Of a stretch of DNA of 64,000 nt, positions 47,801-58,824 are shown piece after piece. A program made the translations under genes and the position numbers. Source of the stretch: Rhizophagus irregularis (lineage: Eukaryota; Glomeromycota; Glomeromycetes; Glomerales; Glomeraceae); NCBI RefSeq assembly GCF_026210795.1, contig NC_089443.1:124001-188000 (forward strand). Direction: 5' to 3'. Under the pieces are notes generated by a model that had not been told where the DNA came from, ran no database searches, and saw only the letters and a program-made list of their open reading frames with translations. How positions within the stretch are numbered: position 1 is the first letter of the stretch; each line of letters opens with the position of its first letter.

Positions 47801-48707
47801 AGATCAAAATAGAGTTATTGAAGCTATAATACAAATGAGACAAAAATTATTAAAAGCCAAAACATCTATAGCAAATCAAGCTCAAATTGTATCAGAAAAA
47901 ATTAATACTTCAGAAAGAGCTAGAGCTGCAGCTATACAAGAAGCGACATATTTTAAAACAAAATTGGAAACTTTGGTGAAATTATCTGAATCGAAATTTT
48001 CAAATGTTGAAACAAATAAAACAAAAGATTTAGAAAATGAATTAATTAAAGTTGTATCAGAGAATAAATTATTAGAAAATCAATTATCCGAATTATCTCA
48101 ATCTTCAGTTGAATTATCAAGGGCTGAAGCTAATGAAAAAGCCAGTGAAAGAGTTATTGCAAAATTGGCTGCTTTAAGGTTAAGAGCTACTACGGCGGAA
48201 TCACAATTAAAAGAATCAAATAAACAGATAGAAAAAATTAATAATGAATTAGAACATTATAGAAAAGAAAAAATAAACGATAAATTACAATTAAGAAATT
48301 TACAATCAAGTTTAAGTCATCATCAACAAATATTTGAACAAGTTAATAGATCTGTACTAGAATCTAGTAGAAGAGCTGAAGATTCCGAAAAATTATGGAA
48401 AGAATCTAGAGATAATATTTTAAAATTAGAAAAAGAAGTAATGGGATTAAGAATTGAATTAGAAAGTAAAACAAGGGGACTTAATCAAGCTGTCAGTAGA
48501 GTTAATGAATTGGAAAAATCTTTAGGTAAAGTTCAAAAAGAAGGTCATGTTGTCAGAAATATGATGCAAGAAGGTATGACCGAATTATTAAATATAAGTT
48601 GGTGGGATAAAGTTAGTAATAATGTTTGGGAAAATGCTAAAATTAGGAAATTAGAAGAAGAATTGGCTCGACTTAAAGGTTTACGAGATGATAGTGTCAT
48701 TTTATAA
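41887..48707 (+). CDS. Kelch-repeat/coiled-coil protein of Tea1/Kel1 type, 1658 aa, ten exons
   Basis: Exons: 41887-42097, 42477-42569, 42666-42731, 42832-43047, 43460-43565, 43641-43852, 44118-44273, 44380-44481, 44788-44925 and 45031-48707. All GT-AG, all phases agree (4977 nt). Residues about 40-353 form kelch blades with repeated YLFGG/YIFGG and RYGHTSTLIG, RSGHVSCVYE, REYHGATIVN, so probably a six-bladed propeller. A Pro-rich and Asn/Ser-rich middle follows, with tandem repeats of LSSKKTLVDDQE..SISPITE (about residues 820-1035). From about residue 1290 to the end there is a long coiled coil. This layout matches fungal cell-end markers (fission yeast Tea1, budding yeast Kel1), which bring microtubule or polarity cues to growing tips. 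Exons 8, 9 and 10 begin with related sequences (SKIKFPTGT, SKIKIPTGT, SKTKETRPT), so exon duplication is likely. Confidence 0.9.
43150..43430. repeat. Intronic minisatellite, about 41 bp unit
   Basis: Inside intron 4 of the kelch gene. TTATGCATCCGTCTACAAAT followed by ATCCAAAATCAAATACC repeats with a period of 41 bp (43274, 43315, 43356). Degenerate copies on both sides use CCGCCTACAAATAG. Intron 6 (43970-44115) similarly holds a degenerate CTTCTACTTCCACT / CCCACT run. Confidence 0.85.
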
Positions 48708-49180
48708 GATTTGATTTTACAAGAGATTGTATAAAATGATTTTTTAAACCTTGGAGGGATCATAATTTTTTTTTTTAGAAAATTATTTTATATATTTATT
48801 TGCTATATATGCTGTAGTATATTTAAACTGTAAAGTGGGAAAGAAATTTATTTTGTATTTATATTTATATTATTTATATTTCTAATATGAAAATAAACTT
48901 TTTTATATATATCGCTTATATTTTTAACACGCAAAAAAACGTCTTATTTTAGTAGTAATATTAAAATTTTATTATCATATTCTAGAACTGCTTATTATTT
49001 TATAAATAACCAAGAAACTTTCATCTGACTTGTATAGCATTAATATCAAATATCTGAGACTGTAAACTATAAGTGGTTTATCTTTCATGATCTATTATTG
49101 TTGAATTGTATTAGAAGAAAGCCTGAGTTACATTTGGTGGTGGAGGACTTTGACAATCTCTTCCCGTATTCAAATCTCTG
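48708..49180. other. 3' flank of the kelch gene
   Basis: AT-rich. Polyadenylation-type AATAAA at about 48891 (GAAAATAAACTT). No gene. Confidence 0.45.
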
Positions 49181-49435
49181 TTAAGTGGTATCAAAATATC
49201 CTTGTTTATATAAATTTTCAAGGAAATCAATATTTTTCTTGACAAATGGTTGGAATTGCGAGAAAATTGATCTAATATATTCTTTTTGATGTGTAATGTC
49301 CACCTGATTTTTCCAAAAACCTGCACTAAATTCATAATACATGATGCAATTTCTAGTCTTTCTGCTTTTGGGTAACCCATAACGTATAGATATAAATGCA
49401 TTAGCTAATAAAAATGATGATTTAATTCGCGCCAA
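49181..49435 (-). CDS. Possible exon, unrecognised protein
   Basis: The frame reads FLLANAFISIRYGLPKSRKT, then CIMYYEFSAGFWKNQVDI and FQPFVKKNIDFLENLYKQGY, and stops at a TAA. It looks protein-like (balanced charge, aromatic residues) but has no ATG start, and a second minus frame overlaps it (49111-49401). No domain recognised. It may be one exon of a decayed gene. Confidence 0.3.
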   Translation of the reverse strand: MARIKSSFLLANAFISIRYGLPKSRKTRNCIMYYEFSAGFWKNQVDITHQKEYIRSIFSQFQPFVKKNIDFLENLYKQGYFDTT

Positions 49436-49852
49436 GAAGGATTAATAATCAAGTTTCAATGAATGGACATTTACCTCGTAGTCACACTGTTCTTTGAAAA
49501 TTTTCTTTGCAATGTTTTCCTGAATAAGGTATCCCAAGTAAAGATTGTTTTTTATAGATGCCCTTTTCCAAAAAAATTGTTTTCTGTTCCCAAAAAGACT
49601 GTGGTAGCGTTCGTTATTTTCATTATCTCACTAATTAAAATTCGAAGTTGATTGTTAGTCCACATTATTATTTTCTTGAGAAAAGGCCTAAAGCGTATCA
49701 TCAAATATATTTTCTTGGAAATTCTCCGATATGTCGCACGTCACACCGTACGCGGCATACACGTCAAAATTATGAACCCAATGAGTAACCAAGGAAATTA
49801 TTGATTCTTGCTCATGTAGATTCGCTTCACAAAAACAAATGTCTCGATACTA

Positions 49853-50116
49853 ATGCCTAGCCGCCCGCCACCAATGACTTCCGGAGGGAATTGGATTCAG
49901 GCTTCGCAGCCAAAATTGTACGAGAATAATTTTCAAGTCCCAGAGGATTCAATGAATAGTGAATTAATTTATCTGATTGTTCACCTGTCGCAGCTGAACT
50001 CGCCCATTTATTTCATCACGAGTATAACAAAGAAAATTCGATCAAAGTTAAGCACGATAAACTGGAAGGTTGGAAGACGTATAGTCCAAGAATCAATTGA
50101 TAGATCTAGACTGTAA
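49853..50116 (+). CDS. Possible small ORF, unrecognised
   Basis: ATG at 49853 (a second in-frame ATG at 49874 starts MTSGGNWIQASQPKLYENNF). The product continues SELIYLIVHLSQLNSPIYFI and ends basic, running into the minisatellite that starts at about 50104. It is GC-richer than the flanks. Neither splice sites nor a domain support it strongly. Confidence 0.25.
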   Translation: MPSRPPPMTSGGNWIQASQPKLYENNFQVPEDSMNSELIYLIVHLSQLNSPIYFITSITKKIRSKLSTINWKVGRRIVQESIDRSRL

Positions 50117-50440
50117 CTAATATAACGACTCCCTTAGAAAAGAAGTATGCGGCTCACTCCTTGTTACAGGAGATAAAGCCTCCATCACATAGATCTAGAC
50201 TGTAACTAGCATAACGCCCTCGGAGAAGAAGCATGACGCCTCAACCCTTGTTACAAGATAGCATAAAACCTCCATCACTGGCATCACATTGATCTAGACT
50301 ATAACTAGCGTGCCCCCAGAAAAAAAGCATGACTCCTCATTTCCTGTTACAGGAATAGCATAAAGCCTCCATCACAGAACTAGATTGTGACTAGCATGAC
50401 GCCCTCAGAGAAGAAGCATAACTTCTTACCCTGATAAGTG
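50104..50440. repeat. Minisatellite, about 85-90 bp, four copies
   Basis: GATCTAGACTGTAACTAGCA begins units near 50104, 50191, 50293 and 50386. Each continues with AACGCCCTCGGAGAAGAAGC-like sequence, CTTGTTACAGGA and ATAAAGCCTCCATCAC. Notably GC-richer than the surrounding DNA. Confidence 0.85.
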
Positions 50441-50649
50441 TCTCCAATGTCAACCATATCTTGTTCATTGTTCAACCTTCCAGTTACTACATTTCCTGTT
50501 ATTCGTTCTTCGCGACAAAAAATCATTAATTGACAAATTTGGCATTCTAAATTAATATTGTGAATTATGCATGAAGGGAAAAGGATTGCGTAAAACCTTG
50601 TCCAGAATTTCGTCTCATGTTTTTCGCTTGCGCGTCTTCACTTATTTTG

Positions 50650-50991
50650 TCACTTAATCCCGGCTAATTTATTTTGGTTTGAAAATTTCGTTGGAAAAGT
50701 ACAGATTGTTAAATAAACATAATTTGGCACGTGAGTTACACGAAAAAAATTATTTAATACGATTATAAAATAAAGATAAAAATAATAAATACCAAATTTG
50801 AGATATTGGTAGACTGAGACATTGCCTCCACGAAGGCCTTCCATACCGAAAAAATGCAGATTTTTAACCACTTCTAGCGTCAGTTCTCGATTTCGTATGG
50901 AGGCATTTCGTGGCTGTAGTCTCTCATTTCTTAATAGTTTTGTGCTCAAAACCTGTCCAAACAATAATAATTCATTTGATATATGAATCAT
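50650..50991 (-). CDS. Possible two-exon small gene, 70 aa
   Basis: ATG at 50991. Exon 1 runs to 50793 and exon 2 is 50663-50650. The intron (about 129 nt) has GTATTT...AATTAG ends and phases match. The product starts MIHISNELLLFGQVLSTKLL and continues ASIRNRELTLEVVKNLHFFG, then MEGLRGGNVSVYQYLKFAGIK. The minus frame stays open upstream of this ATG, so the start is uncertain. No known family. The 5' side contains a short duplication of AAGTATTTTTCCTGA. Confidence 0.3.
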   Translation of the reverse strand: MIHISNELLLFGQVLSTKLLRNERLQPRNASIRNRELTLEVVKNLHFFGMEGLRGGNVSVYQYLKFGIYYFYLYFIIVLNNFFRVTHVPNYVYLTICTFPTKFSNQNKLAGIK

Positions 50992-51274
50992 TTTTAAAAG
51001 AGAGGGCTTTCTGTGCCAATACTTCAGGAAAAATACTTTATTTCCTGTCAATACATCAGGAAAAATACTTTCCTCGATGCCAATTTATATGTCTATGGTA
51101 TCTAACACTCTAATTTTGAACACTCCTTTGAAATTTATTTAATACTATAATAATTAATATCAGTGAATTCAACACAAATGAAGAATTCATCATACAGTAT
51201 TCATTTTTTTAAGTGTTTGAACCAAGAACAATAAGTGAAATCAAGTCACCGCCATAAAATAATTTTTAATCTAG

Positions 51275-51466
51275 GATTCTAATGAAAAGCGATCGGCCAT
51301 TACAATATTTCCGAGTACGGCGCCCCAATTGAGTCTCGTTTTGAGCAAACTTGCTAATGAGACTACTACTACATCTCAGGATTTGCCACTGTTAACAACT
51401 TCGGTGGATAATATGGAACCATTTGCACAAATTCCGCTTAATGAATCAGACCTGCAGAAATTATGA
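51275..51466 (+). CDS. Probable terminal exon of an unrecognised gene
   Basis: An acceptor TTTTTAATCTAG ends at 51274. The frame then reads DSNEKRSAITIFPSTAPQLS, LVLSKLANETTTTSQDLPLL and MEPFAQIPLNESDLQKL to a TGA at 51464-51466. The composition is clearly protein-like. Upstream exons were not found, so the gene may be decayed. Confidence 0.3.
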   Translation, partial: DSNEKRSAITIFPSTAPQLSLVLSKLANETTTTSQDLPLLTTSVDNMEPFAQIPLNESDLQKL

Positions 51467-52602
51467 TATCGCCATCAGCTGGACATTTTTTCTTGACTAT
51501 GCTTCATCAAATTACATAATGGAATGAATTTATTTAGTATTTCTTTAGTGGTAGAAACAAAAGATAATCTGCTACGCTTTAACGAGTACTCGATTTGAAT
51601 TAGATTTAAGATTTTATTTTAAATGTTAATTTATTAAATACAAAAAACCAAAAATTGAAGAAAGGGACAAAAAGAAATCGTTATTGGAATTAAATTCTAA
51701 TAATCTTTGATTATTAGTTTCTCCATGATTGATCAAAGATGCAGAAAAAATGCTTGAATTATTTCCTTCAATCTGTGAAAAAACTATATACTATGATAAT
51801 GAGATACAAAACTTGATTGGCTTTTTCTCAATGATCTGTTAATTATGGGCAGTGATAAAGGTGTTGAAACACATCTTCATATGGATCAACAGCGAAATTT
51901 TACTTTCAAAAGTATATTTCAATGAAAAAGAAATCGAACGTAACCTTGATTTTCCAACCGTTTCAGGTCTTTCCGTTTCTAAGCTTTTTGAAATATTAAT
52001 ATTATTGTCTCAAAAGACAGATCTCATGATTTAGAACCTCTTGTTCAACGAGTGTTTGGTATGCGGAAGGGGTTTCAAAAGGAAAAGGGTTTAGTAAGAT
52101 TTAAGAATTTTGAGAAGAATTAGAGAAAAAATATAGGAAATGAGCGGTAAAAAAGATAGAAAATTATCATATATTTCTTGGTTACGGATTATTTGTATTA
52201 TTTATTTTTATGTAACTCTCCTTGGAGATAAATCGTATATTTCGCTTGCAAATTTCAATCCTCTATCATTTTTTCATCTTGTCATTTTTCATTTCTCTGA
52301 AAATTAATAAAGTTCTCTCATATTGAGCCTCATTTATAACTTTTGGTATATTTGTGATTTTATCATTTTGTCATTTGTTTGCAAAATCACTTGAATTTTT
52401 ATTACTTCAAATATGCAGTACAATTTTTTAAATTACATAAAGTAGTTTTAGATTTAAATGTAATTTTTATCAACGCAATAGTTTCCGGCACTTTATACTA
52501 ACTGTTAACATGATAAATACCATCTTATTACATTTGACGGAATATAGCCTGCTGTATATCATACAAATCTATTACTACGTTGGCTTGTAATGGATACGGA
52601 GG
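51467..52602. other. Non-genic stretch with possible decayed coding sequence
   Basis: The 60-codon frame at 51852-52034 (ending LFEILILLSQKTDLMI) has no start context or splice support. Nothing else seen. Confidence 0.35.
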
Positions 52603-52764
52603 CCCATATAGTCACACCGCATAATCACGACTTCCTTATAAGCACATTTACATTAATCCCAAGTTACTAATAAACTTATTAAAAAAACCTTCCCTTTAAT
52701 CACATCATGTATAATTTTTATAATCACACCATTTTTTTTGTCCTGAAGGATGTGACTATATGGG
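52603..52764. mobile_element. 162-bp MITE-like inverted-repeat element
   Basis: The left end CCCATATAGTCACACCG pairs with the right end (GGATGTGACTATATGGG) as a terminal inverted repeat of about 15 bp. Internally TAATCACGACTTCC and TAATCACACCATT lie near the two ends. The target duplication is not clear. No coding capacity. Confidence 0.5.
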
Positions 52765-53937
52765 AGGACGACTGAATATGCAAGCAGGCTCTATATTCAA
52801 TGTACGCATCCCTCTTTGCCGAAGCAGCCGTTATATGGTCTCTGGCGTGCAAGAAGCGTCCCAAACTCACATCCTTCTTCATCCTCCCCTTGACTACTAA
52901 CTTCTTGATTATCGACTCCTTGATTATTTACATAATCAAAACTACTAACATCTTAAACAATATTCTCCTCCATTCGTCCCATGCAATTAATACTTGACCA
53001 CTATCCCAACTGTGTGAATTTCTATTATACATAGTGATGAGTACTTTTATGACACAAGCAGAAAAGTAAATATACTGATGACTTCTACGTCGACAATATT
53101 TGTAACACTATTAAAATATAAGGAAACTAGTCAGTTAGGTAAATGGAAAAATGATGTAGTTTCATAATACTTACGGTTAAGCGGCGCAAGGGTTGTCCAT
53201 TTATATTTCGTTTGCGATTGATCCAATGCCACAGTTTGATAACTATCACGTCTTCAACTTTATCTGGAAGTAGCCAGAAATTATTAACTTGCCGGTTTAT
53301 ACTCGCGAGCCGGCTACTTCGCAAACAATCGTGGGTCAAGGATTACCCTACAAACAATTGCAAATTTAGATTAAAAATAATTTATATCCTGATGAAATAC
53401 GATACTACTACTGGATCACGTGGGTTTAGGAGTCTGGTATCCCCACTTGTACAACTGAGCCTAGCTACTCACTCTTAATAATAAAAAATAAAAAATATCT
53501 TCTACGATACGTAAGTAAGTTTCTCCTCCTACGATCGTGATGCGTTTCTAAAATTGATCAAATTGATCAAATTTAAAATGTGAACATAAATATTAATTAT
53601 AGAAATTTTATTATAATATAATTACCCGGCCTCCCAAAATAAAAATAAAATAATAAAAAAAAACGCTAAATAGAATAGAGAGAAATTAAGACATACATGA
53701 TCTTGCAATATTATCAACTTGGTTTAAAGGACAAAGGCGGTTCTAAGTTGATAAGAAAATTCGGTGTGTGCAACTTCGTGATCAGTTCAACAACAATAAC
53801 AACGCCATTGTCAATTCCCAAAATTTCCATCACACATTATTTCACATTTCAAATCATATGTAACGTTTCTCGTCAACCACAAGGGTAATCTAAACAATGA
53901 TAAATACCTATTTTCATCAATATCTACATCGTCTCAC

Positions 53938-54087
53938 CCTCGTTAATACAGTAATGACATCATCATCGGCAGAATTAATAAGCTCCATCAACGTATCTTC
54001 ATTAACCGAACTTGCAGAAAGTGAGGAAGTTTCCTCGTTATACAACATACTGTAATATGTAGGTTCATCAGAAGAATATGTTAACAT
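53938..54087 (-). CDS. Possible first exon, acidic protein start
   Basis: ATG at 54087 reads MLTYSSDEPTYYSMLYNEET, then SSLSASSVNEDTLMELINSA and DDDVITVLTR, and meets a GTGAGA donor. A nearby acceptor (TTGTTTAG near 53890) would add only ITLVVDEKRYI before a stop. The exon is convincing as protein sequence, but the rest of the gene (toward 53.1 kb) is broken in all frames. Confidence 0.3.
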
Positions 54088-54099
54088 GTTTAATTAACA

Positions 54100-55048
54100 A
54101 TTTGGATGAAATGAAAAGACATTAAATCGTTTATTGTTGCATTTTTTTTTGAGAAATAAGAATATAATGACACCTATTTTAATGATACGTTTTATCTAGA
54201 GAATATGTATATATATTGCTTTTCATCGTACACGTGTTTAGTACGACATCACTCGCAAATTATATGATCTTTTGTGCACCGGTGCACGTGTTCAGTTATA
54301 AAGCTGAAATAGTTGTTCTCGATCGCCTCAGAAAAAAGTCTTGCTAAATGCTTAATTTAGCCATTAGAAAAATTATTTGTTCATGATCTAATTTAAAATA
54401 CCTGTATTAGAGCCATTAAATGATGAGAAGCTGGCGTTCTAGAATATGTACATTTTTTTGTTTCATTCTTTCAAAGTAATCACTGTCAAACTCGGTTGAA
54501 TAAAAACTCTGAATTGGGCAAAAATTATACTTCATTAATTATCAAATTATTTGATACTATCAAAGAGCATTAGAGCACCGTATTGTTTCATCATATTTGT
54601 TGCTTAATGTGTTATAATAAAGGTATTTCGATTTTTCATCACCAGGTGTATGTACGATACTACGATGCTGCAAACTTTTTGTTTACAAAGAATTATCAGC
54701 AAAGATATATATTACAAGAAGAGTGTTTTTTGAACACAATAAAATCAATTAATCACAGTCATTTGATGATTTTGCATGATAATGGCAAGTTTGATTGGTT
54801 TCGTTTTATTTTTTTATTTTACTTGCACAAGACAGATAAAAGATGCATTTCATCTTTGCAGTAGGTATAAGGATGTCCTTCACTTGTTGATATTATAAGT
54901 TCCTCGCTTTTTTATAATGACATCTTGTATTCGTTACTATGTGATCGGCAAACAATTTTCTTTAAAAAATTTTTGATATTTTTACGTGTAAATCAATTAT
55001 ATAGCAAGTTTTATTATTATTTTATATGAGAGAATACATTAGAATACA
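54100..55048. other. Mostly non-genic
   Basis: A plus frame at 54583-54864 reads YVRYYDAANFLFTKNYQQRY and INHSHLMILHDNGKFDWFRF, which is protein-like, but it has no domain, clear start or splice support. It may be an old gene fragment. Confidence 0.3.
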
Positions 55049-56489
55049 TTAGAATATTTCTGAGTATTTGCGTTTTAGTAAATTCTTCATTGCATACATC
55101 GATGGCTGATTCATCGGTGTCAAAATTGGTTTGTTTGGTGGGTTAATAATATCATTGACAAAATTATTGGTCGGTCTCTTATATAAAAATTTATATTTAA
55201 GAAGTGAATCAACTTTACTTTTACCAATTAATTTGACTAAATCATGTTCAAGAATAATTTTTTTATGACTCTCCACAATGGCTTTAATGGTTTCAATGAA
55301 ATCGGATTTATTCCAAAGTGGGGCATGAGTATTTCTTGCTAAATTAGCTAAATTAAGATCTTCAGGGTAAAGACCACATATTAACCGATCATATTCTTGC
55401 TGGTATACGGAAAATTCTGTTAAATAATTTTTATTAGCAATCAAGTCATTAGAGTCAATAGGAATACCAATTCTAAAAAGAAAGTTTAATACATACTTTC
55501 GAAATCTCCTTTGTGAATTTCGTATTCATCAACAAACTGATTAATAATAAACATGCGTGTACCGGTGAATTCGGAAATGTGATTAAATTTACCTTCAAGT
55601 TCTTTACGAACCTTAGAATCTGTTCCAGGTAACAAATATTATCATATAAGTACTATAATATTTTTTTTTTTTATAATTTAAAAAGTTTAATAAGAAATGT
55701 ACCATGTCGGGGAAGAACGTGCTTTTCAAAGAATTCTTCAGCTTCATCTCTGCTTAAATCACCAACAACATATGGGGTTACGTGTGAAATATCCAACACT
55801 GCCAGTAAAACAAATGTGAATATGTAGAAAAATTTCACTACCAAATACGATTATCAAATAAATTTACTTTGTGTAATCCAGTCTAAAAATAATGAATCAG
55901 AAGTGATAAGCACTATAGGAAATTTTTTATCTTGTTTTGTAATTTTTACTAGCCAATCAAGAAATGACACAAGAATAATTTCTCCTTCCTTTGAACTACC
56001 AAGTTGGCTGAATTTGTTTACTTCGTCAATAATTAAAATTGGCAGTTGTTCATTTTGTCCTTTCCAAGAGGACCAACTTAGAAAAAAATCACCAATAGTA
56101 TTAAGTAATTCAATAATATCTTTAGCAGTCTTTTCAGAATAACCATTCCTTTCTGATAACTCATAGTTAAAAAATGAGTCAAATTGACAGATAAGTGAAT
56201 TGTACAAGCACGTTGGTGTGTTAAAATGTCCACCACGGCAGTCAATAAACAGAGGCTTGAAATTATCTCTGCTCACTACTTCGCGGACTAAAGTCGTTTT
56301 CCCGGTGTTTGGAGGTCCTAAGATGACGTTAATTCGTGGAACTTCATAGTTAAATACTTTCTTGAACTCAATAAGCTCTCTCTTTCGGCTAAAAAATGTT
56401 TTTCCAGGATCACTAAACGTCGTAAAGCGAACGACACGATTGTTTTTAAGTGCAGTTGGTAAACGTCTTAAAGGTTTAGTTACGAACAT
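55049..56489 (-). CDS. P-loop ATPase (AAA+/archaeal-ATPase-like), 402 aa, four exons
   Basis: Exons (minus): 56489-55868, 55798-55703, 55619-55497 and 55416-55049, in one phase (1209 nt). Walker A is GPPNTGKTT (residues 58-66), Walker B LPILIIDEVNKF (Asp155, Glu156), and a sensor-like strand FPIVLITSD follows. FFSRKRELIEFKKVF upstream of the P-loop is the usual entry to archaeal-type AAA+/STAND ATPases. After the core come VVGDLSRDEAEEFFEKHVLP, a typical lid-domain motif (LSxxEAxxF), and a C-terminal helical part (HKKIILEHDLVKLIGKSKVD) resembling a winged helix. Similar P-loop domains occur in fungal Crinkler-type proteins, but no Crinkler N-terminal header is present. Cellular role unknown. 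Confidence 0.85.
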
Positions 56490-57014
56490 AATTCTTTGAA
56501 TCTTAAAGGAAAATTCTCACATACATATATACAAAATAACAATTTGATTATCATCGTGATTAATTGTACGGCGAGTTTGCGTAATATAATATTTTTTTTT
56601 TAATAAGGTTAGATAACAAACACAACAAACGGAATTTTAATCACTTAAGAGAATATAGCCGTTGTTTTATCGAAAGGATGTACAAATAAAGCATCAGGAC
56701 CATAAAAGCTTTGTCATTTTGGTTGTTTTTTACTAAATATTCCGATATTTACATAATAGGGTATAATGCATTATCAAGTTACTCGTTTGACCGAGTGTCC
56801 GTGACATAAAAAAAACTGTAAATACTGCGTCAACAGCCCACAATAGATCGACCGGGAATGGTACAAATTTTATTAATAGATATTGCCCTTTCCATCGGAG
56901 CATTCACCTAAAAAATTCAGCATTTACACAATATTTTGATGTGTTTATTCAAGAGATATATTTATTTTTATTGAAAAAAAAAAGATAAAAATAAAAATAA
57001 AAATAGATAATATC
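56490..57014. other. Intergenic
   Basis: Between the ATPase start and the 3' end of the DJ-1/PfpI gene. Nothing recognised. Confidence 0.4.
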
Positions 57015-57930
57015 CTAAATTTTTTCACCGAATGGATCCCAATTAGGATCGGTATGCCAGTCGTATTCGGTTTTTAATGCTACGTCATTAGCAACCTTCC
57101 TTCCATATACATCAGAAATAAAACCAAGTGCCATATCCATTCCTTTATAAAAAAAAAAATGACAATCATTGTTATTATTTATTTATTTTTTAAATAATAA
57201 AATTTGAAGAAATAACGCATACCGGCAGATACTTTATTTTAAAGAAAAAAAAAATTTAAATTAAAAAATATTAAATAGAGAAATTTTAGTTTATATCAAA
57301 GAATCTAACATAATAACTGTACCTCCAGCGGAAGTATAAATTTTTCCATCTACAACCCATCTAGCCTTCTTTTTCCATAAAACATTTGGTCCTATAAAAT
57401 ATATTAAAATGAATTTAAACACTTCACAATAAAAAATTAATTTTATTCATACCTTGAGAAGTCACCCATTGCCAAGCAAGTTTATTTGTGGTAGCTTTTT
57501 TTCCATCTAATAAACCAGTTTTAGCAACTAATCCAGCACCAGTGCATACGATTAAAACGTATTTTACTTTGGGTATTTGGTTTTTAATAAATTCCAAGAG
57601 AACAGGATTATTCACTTCCTTTCTAGTTCCCATACCGCCTAGTAAAATTTAATTGGATAAATTAATTAACAAATGATAAATAAGATAATATATAAAAAAA
57701 CACAATCTTGTACCTGGGACAAATAATATATCAAATTCAGGACAATTTCCAAAATTATATTCGGTATAATTTCCAATTTTAGAACCGGATTTTATCTTAT
57801 CTCCATGTTGAGAAATCATGAGAATGTTTACATTTTCTAATGCTCCAAACATGCGTAATGGACCATTTACATCTAACAAATCATATTCTGGGAACAAAAT
57901 GGCACCGATTGTTAATTTATCTTTGGACAT
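57015..57930 (-). CDS. DJ-1/PfpI (class I glutamine amidotransferase-like) protein, 202 aa, five exons
   Basis: Exons (minus): 57930-57714, 57638-57453, 57391-57323, 57231-57223 (9 nt) and 57142-57015. Phase is 1 at every junction. The protein has the DJ-1/PfpI fold signature: ILFPEYDLLDVNGPLRMF (first strand with acidic residue), FDILFVPGG, the nucleophile elbow VCTGAG with Cys104, TTNKLAWQWV, VDGKIYTSAGVSAGMDMAL, and a C-terminal helix. Members act as glyoxalase/deglycase-type enzymes, chaperones or amidases; TSAGVSAG is typical of the isonitrile-hydratase/AraC-associated branch. Length is normal. The micro-exon supplies VSA and part of the flanking Gly codons and is required to complete the TSAGVSAGMD motif. 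Confidence 0.9.
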
Positions 57931-58824
57931 TTTTTTTTTAGGAGGAAAATTGTTTCTAAAAAATTTCCGTACTATTATAGTTCATTAAACAAAGTTGAAC
58001 AAAATATTGTTTAATTTGATAAATAAAAATTCGGATAAACAATACTAGCTAATCCGATATATTGGGATTGGCCACAAAAGTCACAATAAAAAAGAACCGA
58101 AAAAATTTGGTCGATAAACTTCCCCCAACGAAATTGATATTATATATTATATGTATTATATGTGTGTGAGACAATAATTATTCTATAAATGGAATACAAT
58201 ATTAATGAAGCGCAGAACTATTCTTAATATTGTTCTTTGTTAGTTAATATTAATTTCTTTCAACTTTAAAAAAAAAAAAATGAAACAATTAAAAAATTAA
58301 TATAAACAATTTCACAAATTTGATCACTGTCGAGTAACTTGAATGACAAAAAAAACTTCTATTAACAATATATATCATATATTGAAAGATGTTGTGTAAT
58401 CTATTATTTTTATCTTTCTTTCATTTACTAAAAATATTATTAAAAGTGATTGCATCATTAATTGTGTAATAAGGGGTTACGAACAAGGAAAGAATGTATT
58501 GTTGAAATTTTTATTTGAAATTTTTGTTGAAATTTTTTATATATATAGACAACGTTTTTCGTTGTTTGTTAATTGCATAATTTGTAAATTTTATGATAAA
58601 GAATAAAAAAATAAAAAAAGATAATTTTTCTTTGTAAATATTTTGTTTTTTTTTCTTTTTTTTTAAAAAAAAAGAAACAAAAAAAAAAAATAAAATAATA
58701 ATAATAATAAAAAAAAAATCAAAATAAAAAGTAAAATAAAATAATTTAATTTTCGTTAATACCGGTATTAACGATCATACATACTTTTATACCTTTTATA
58801 CACACCTTTTTTCTCGTATCAAAA
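57931..58824. promoter_or_regulatory. Divergent intergenic region
   Basis: Separates the head-to-head starts of the DJ-1/PfpI gene (57930, minus) and the 227-aa gene (58825, plus), so it should hold both promoters. Poly-A/T runs flank both ATGs. An AT-rich low-complexity tract lies at about 58600-58745. Confidence 0.4.

Noticed and set aside
53127-53355. Minus-strand exon-like frame (RQVNNFWLLPDKVEDVIVIK) with a good GTAAGT donor
   Set aside because: The only nearby acceptor (TTTGTAG at about 53348) leads to an in-frame stop in all three phases, and there is no ATG. Kept only as possible decayed sequence.
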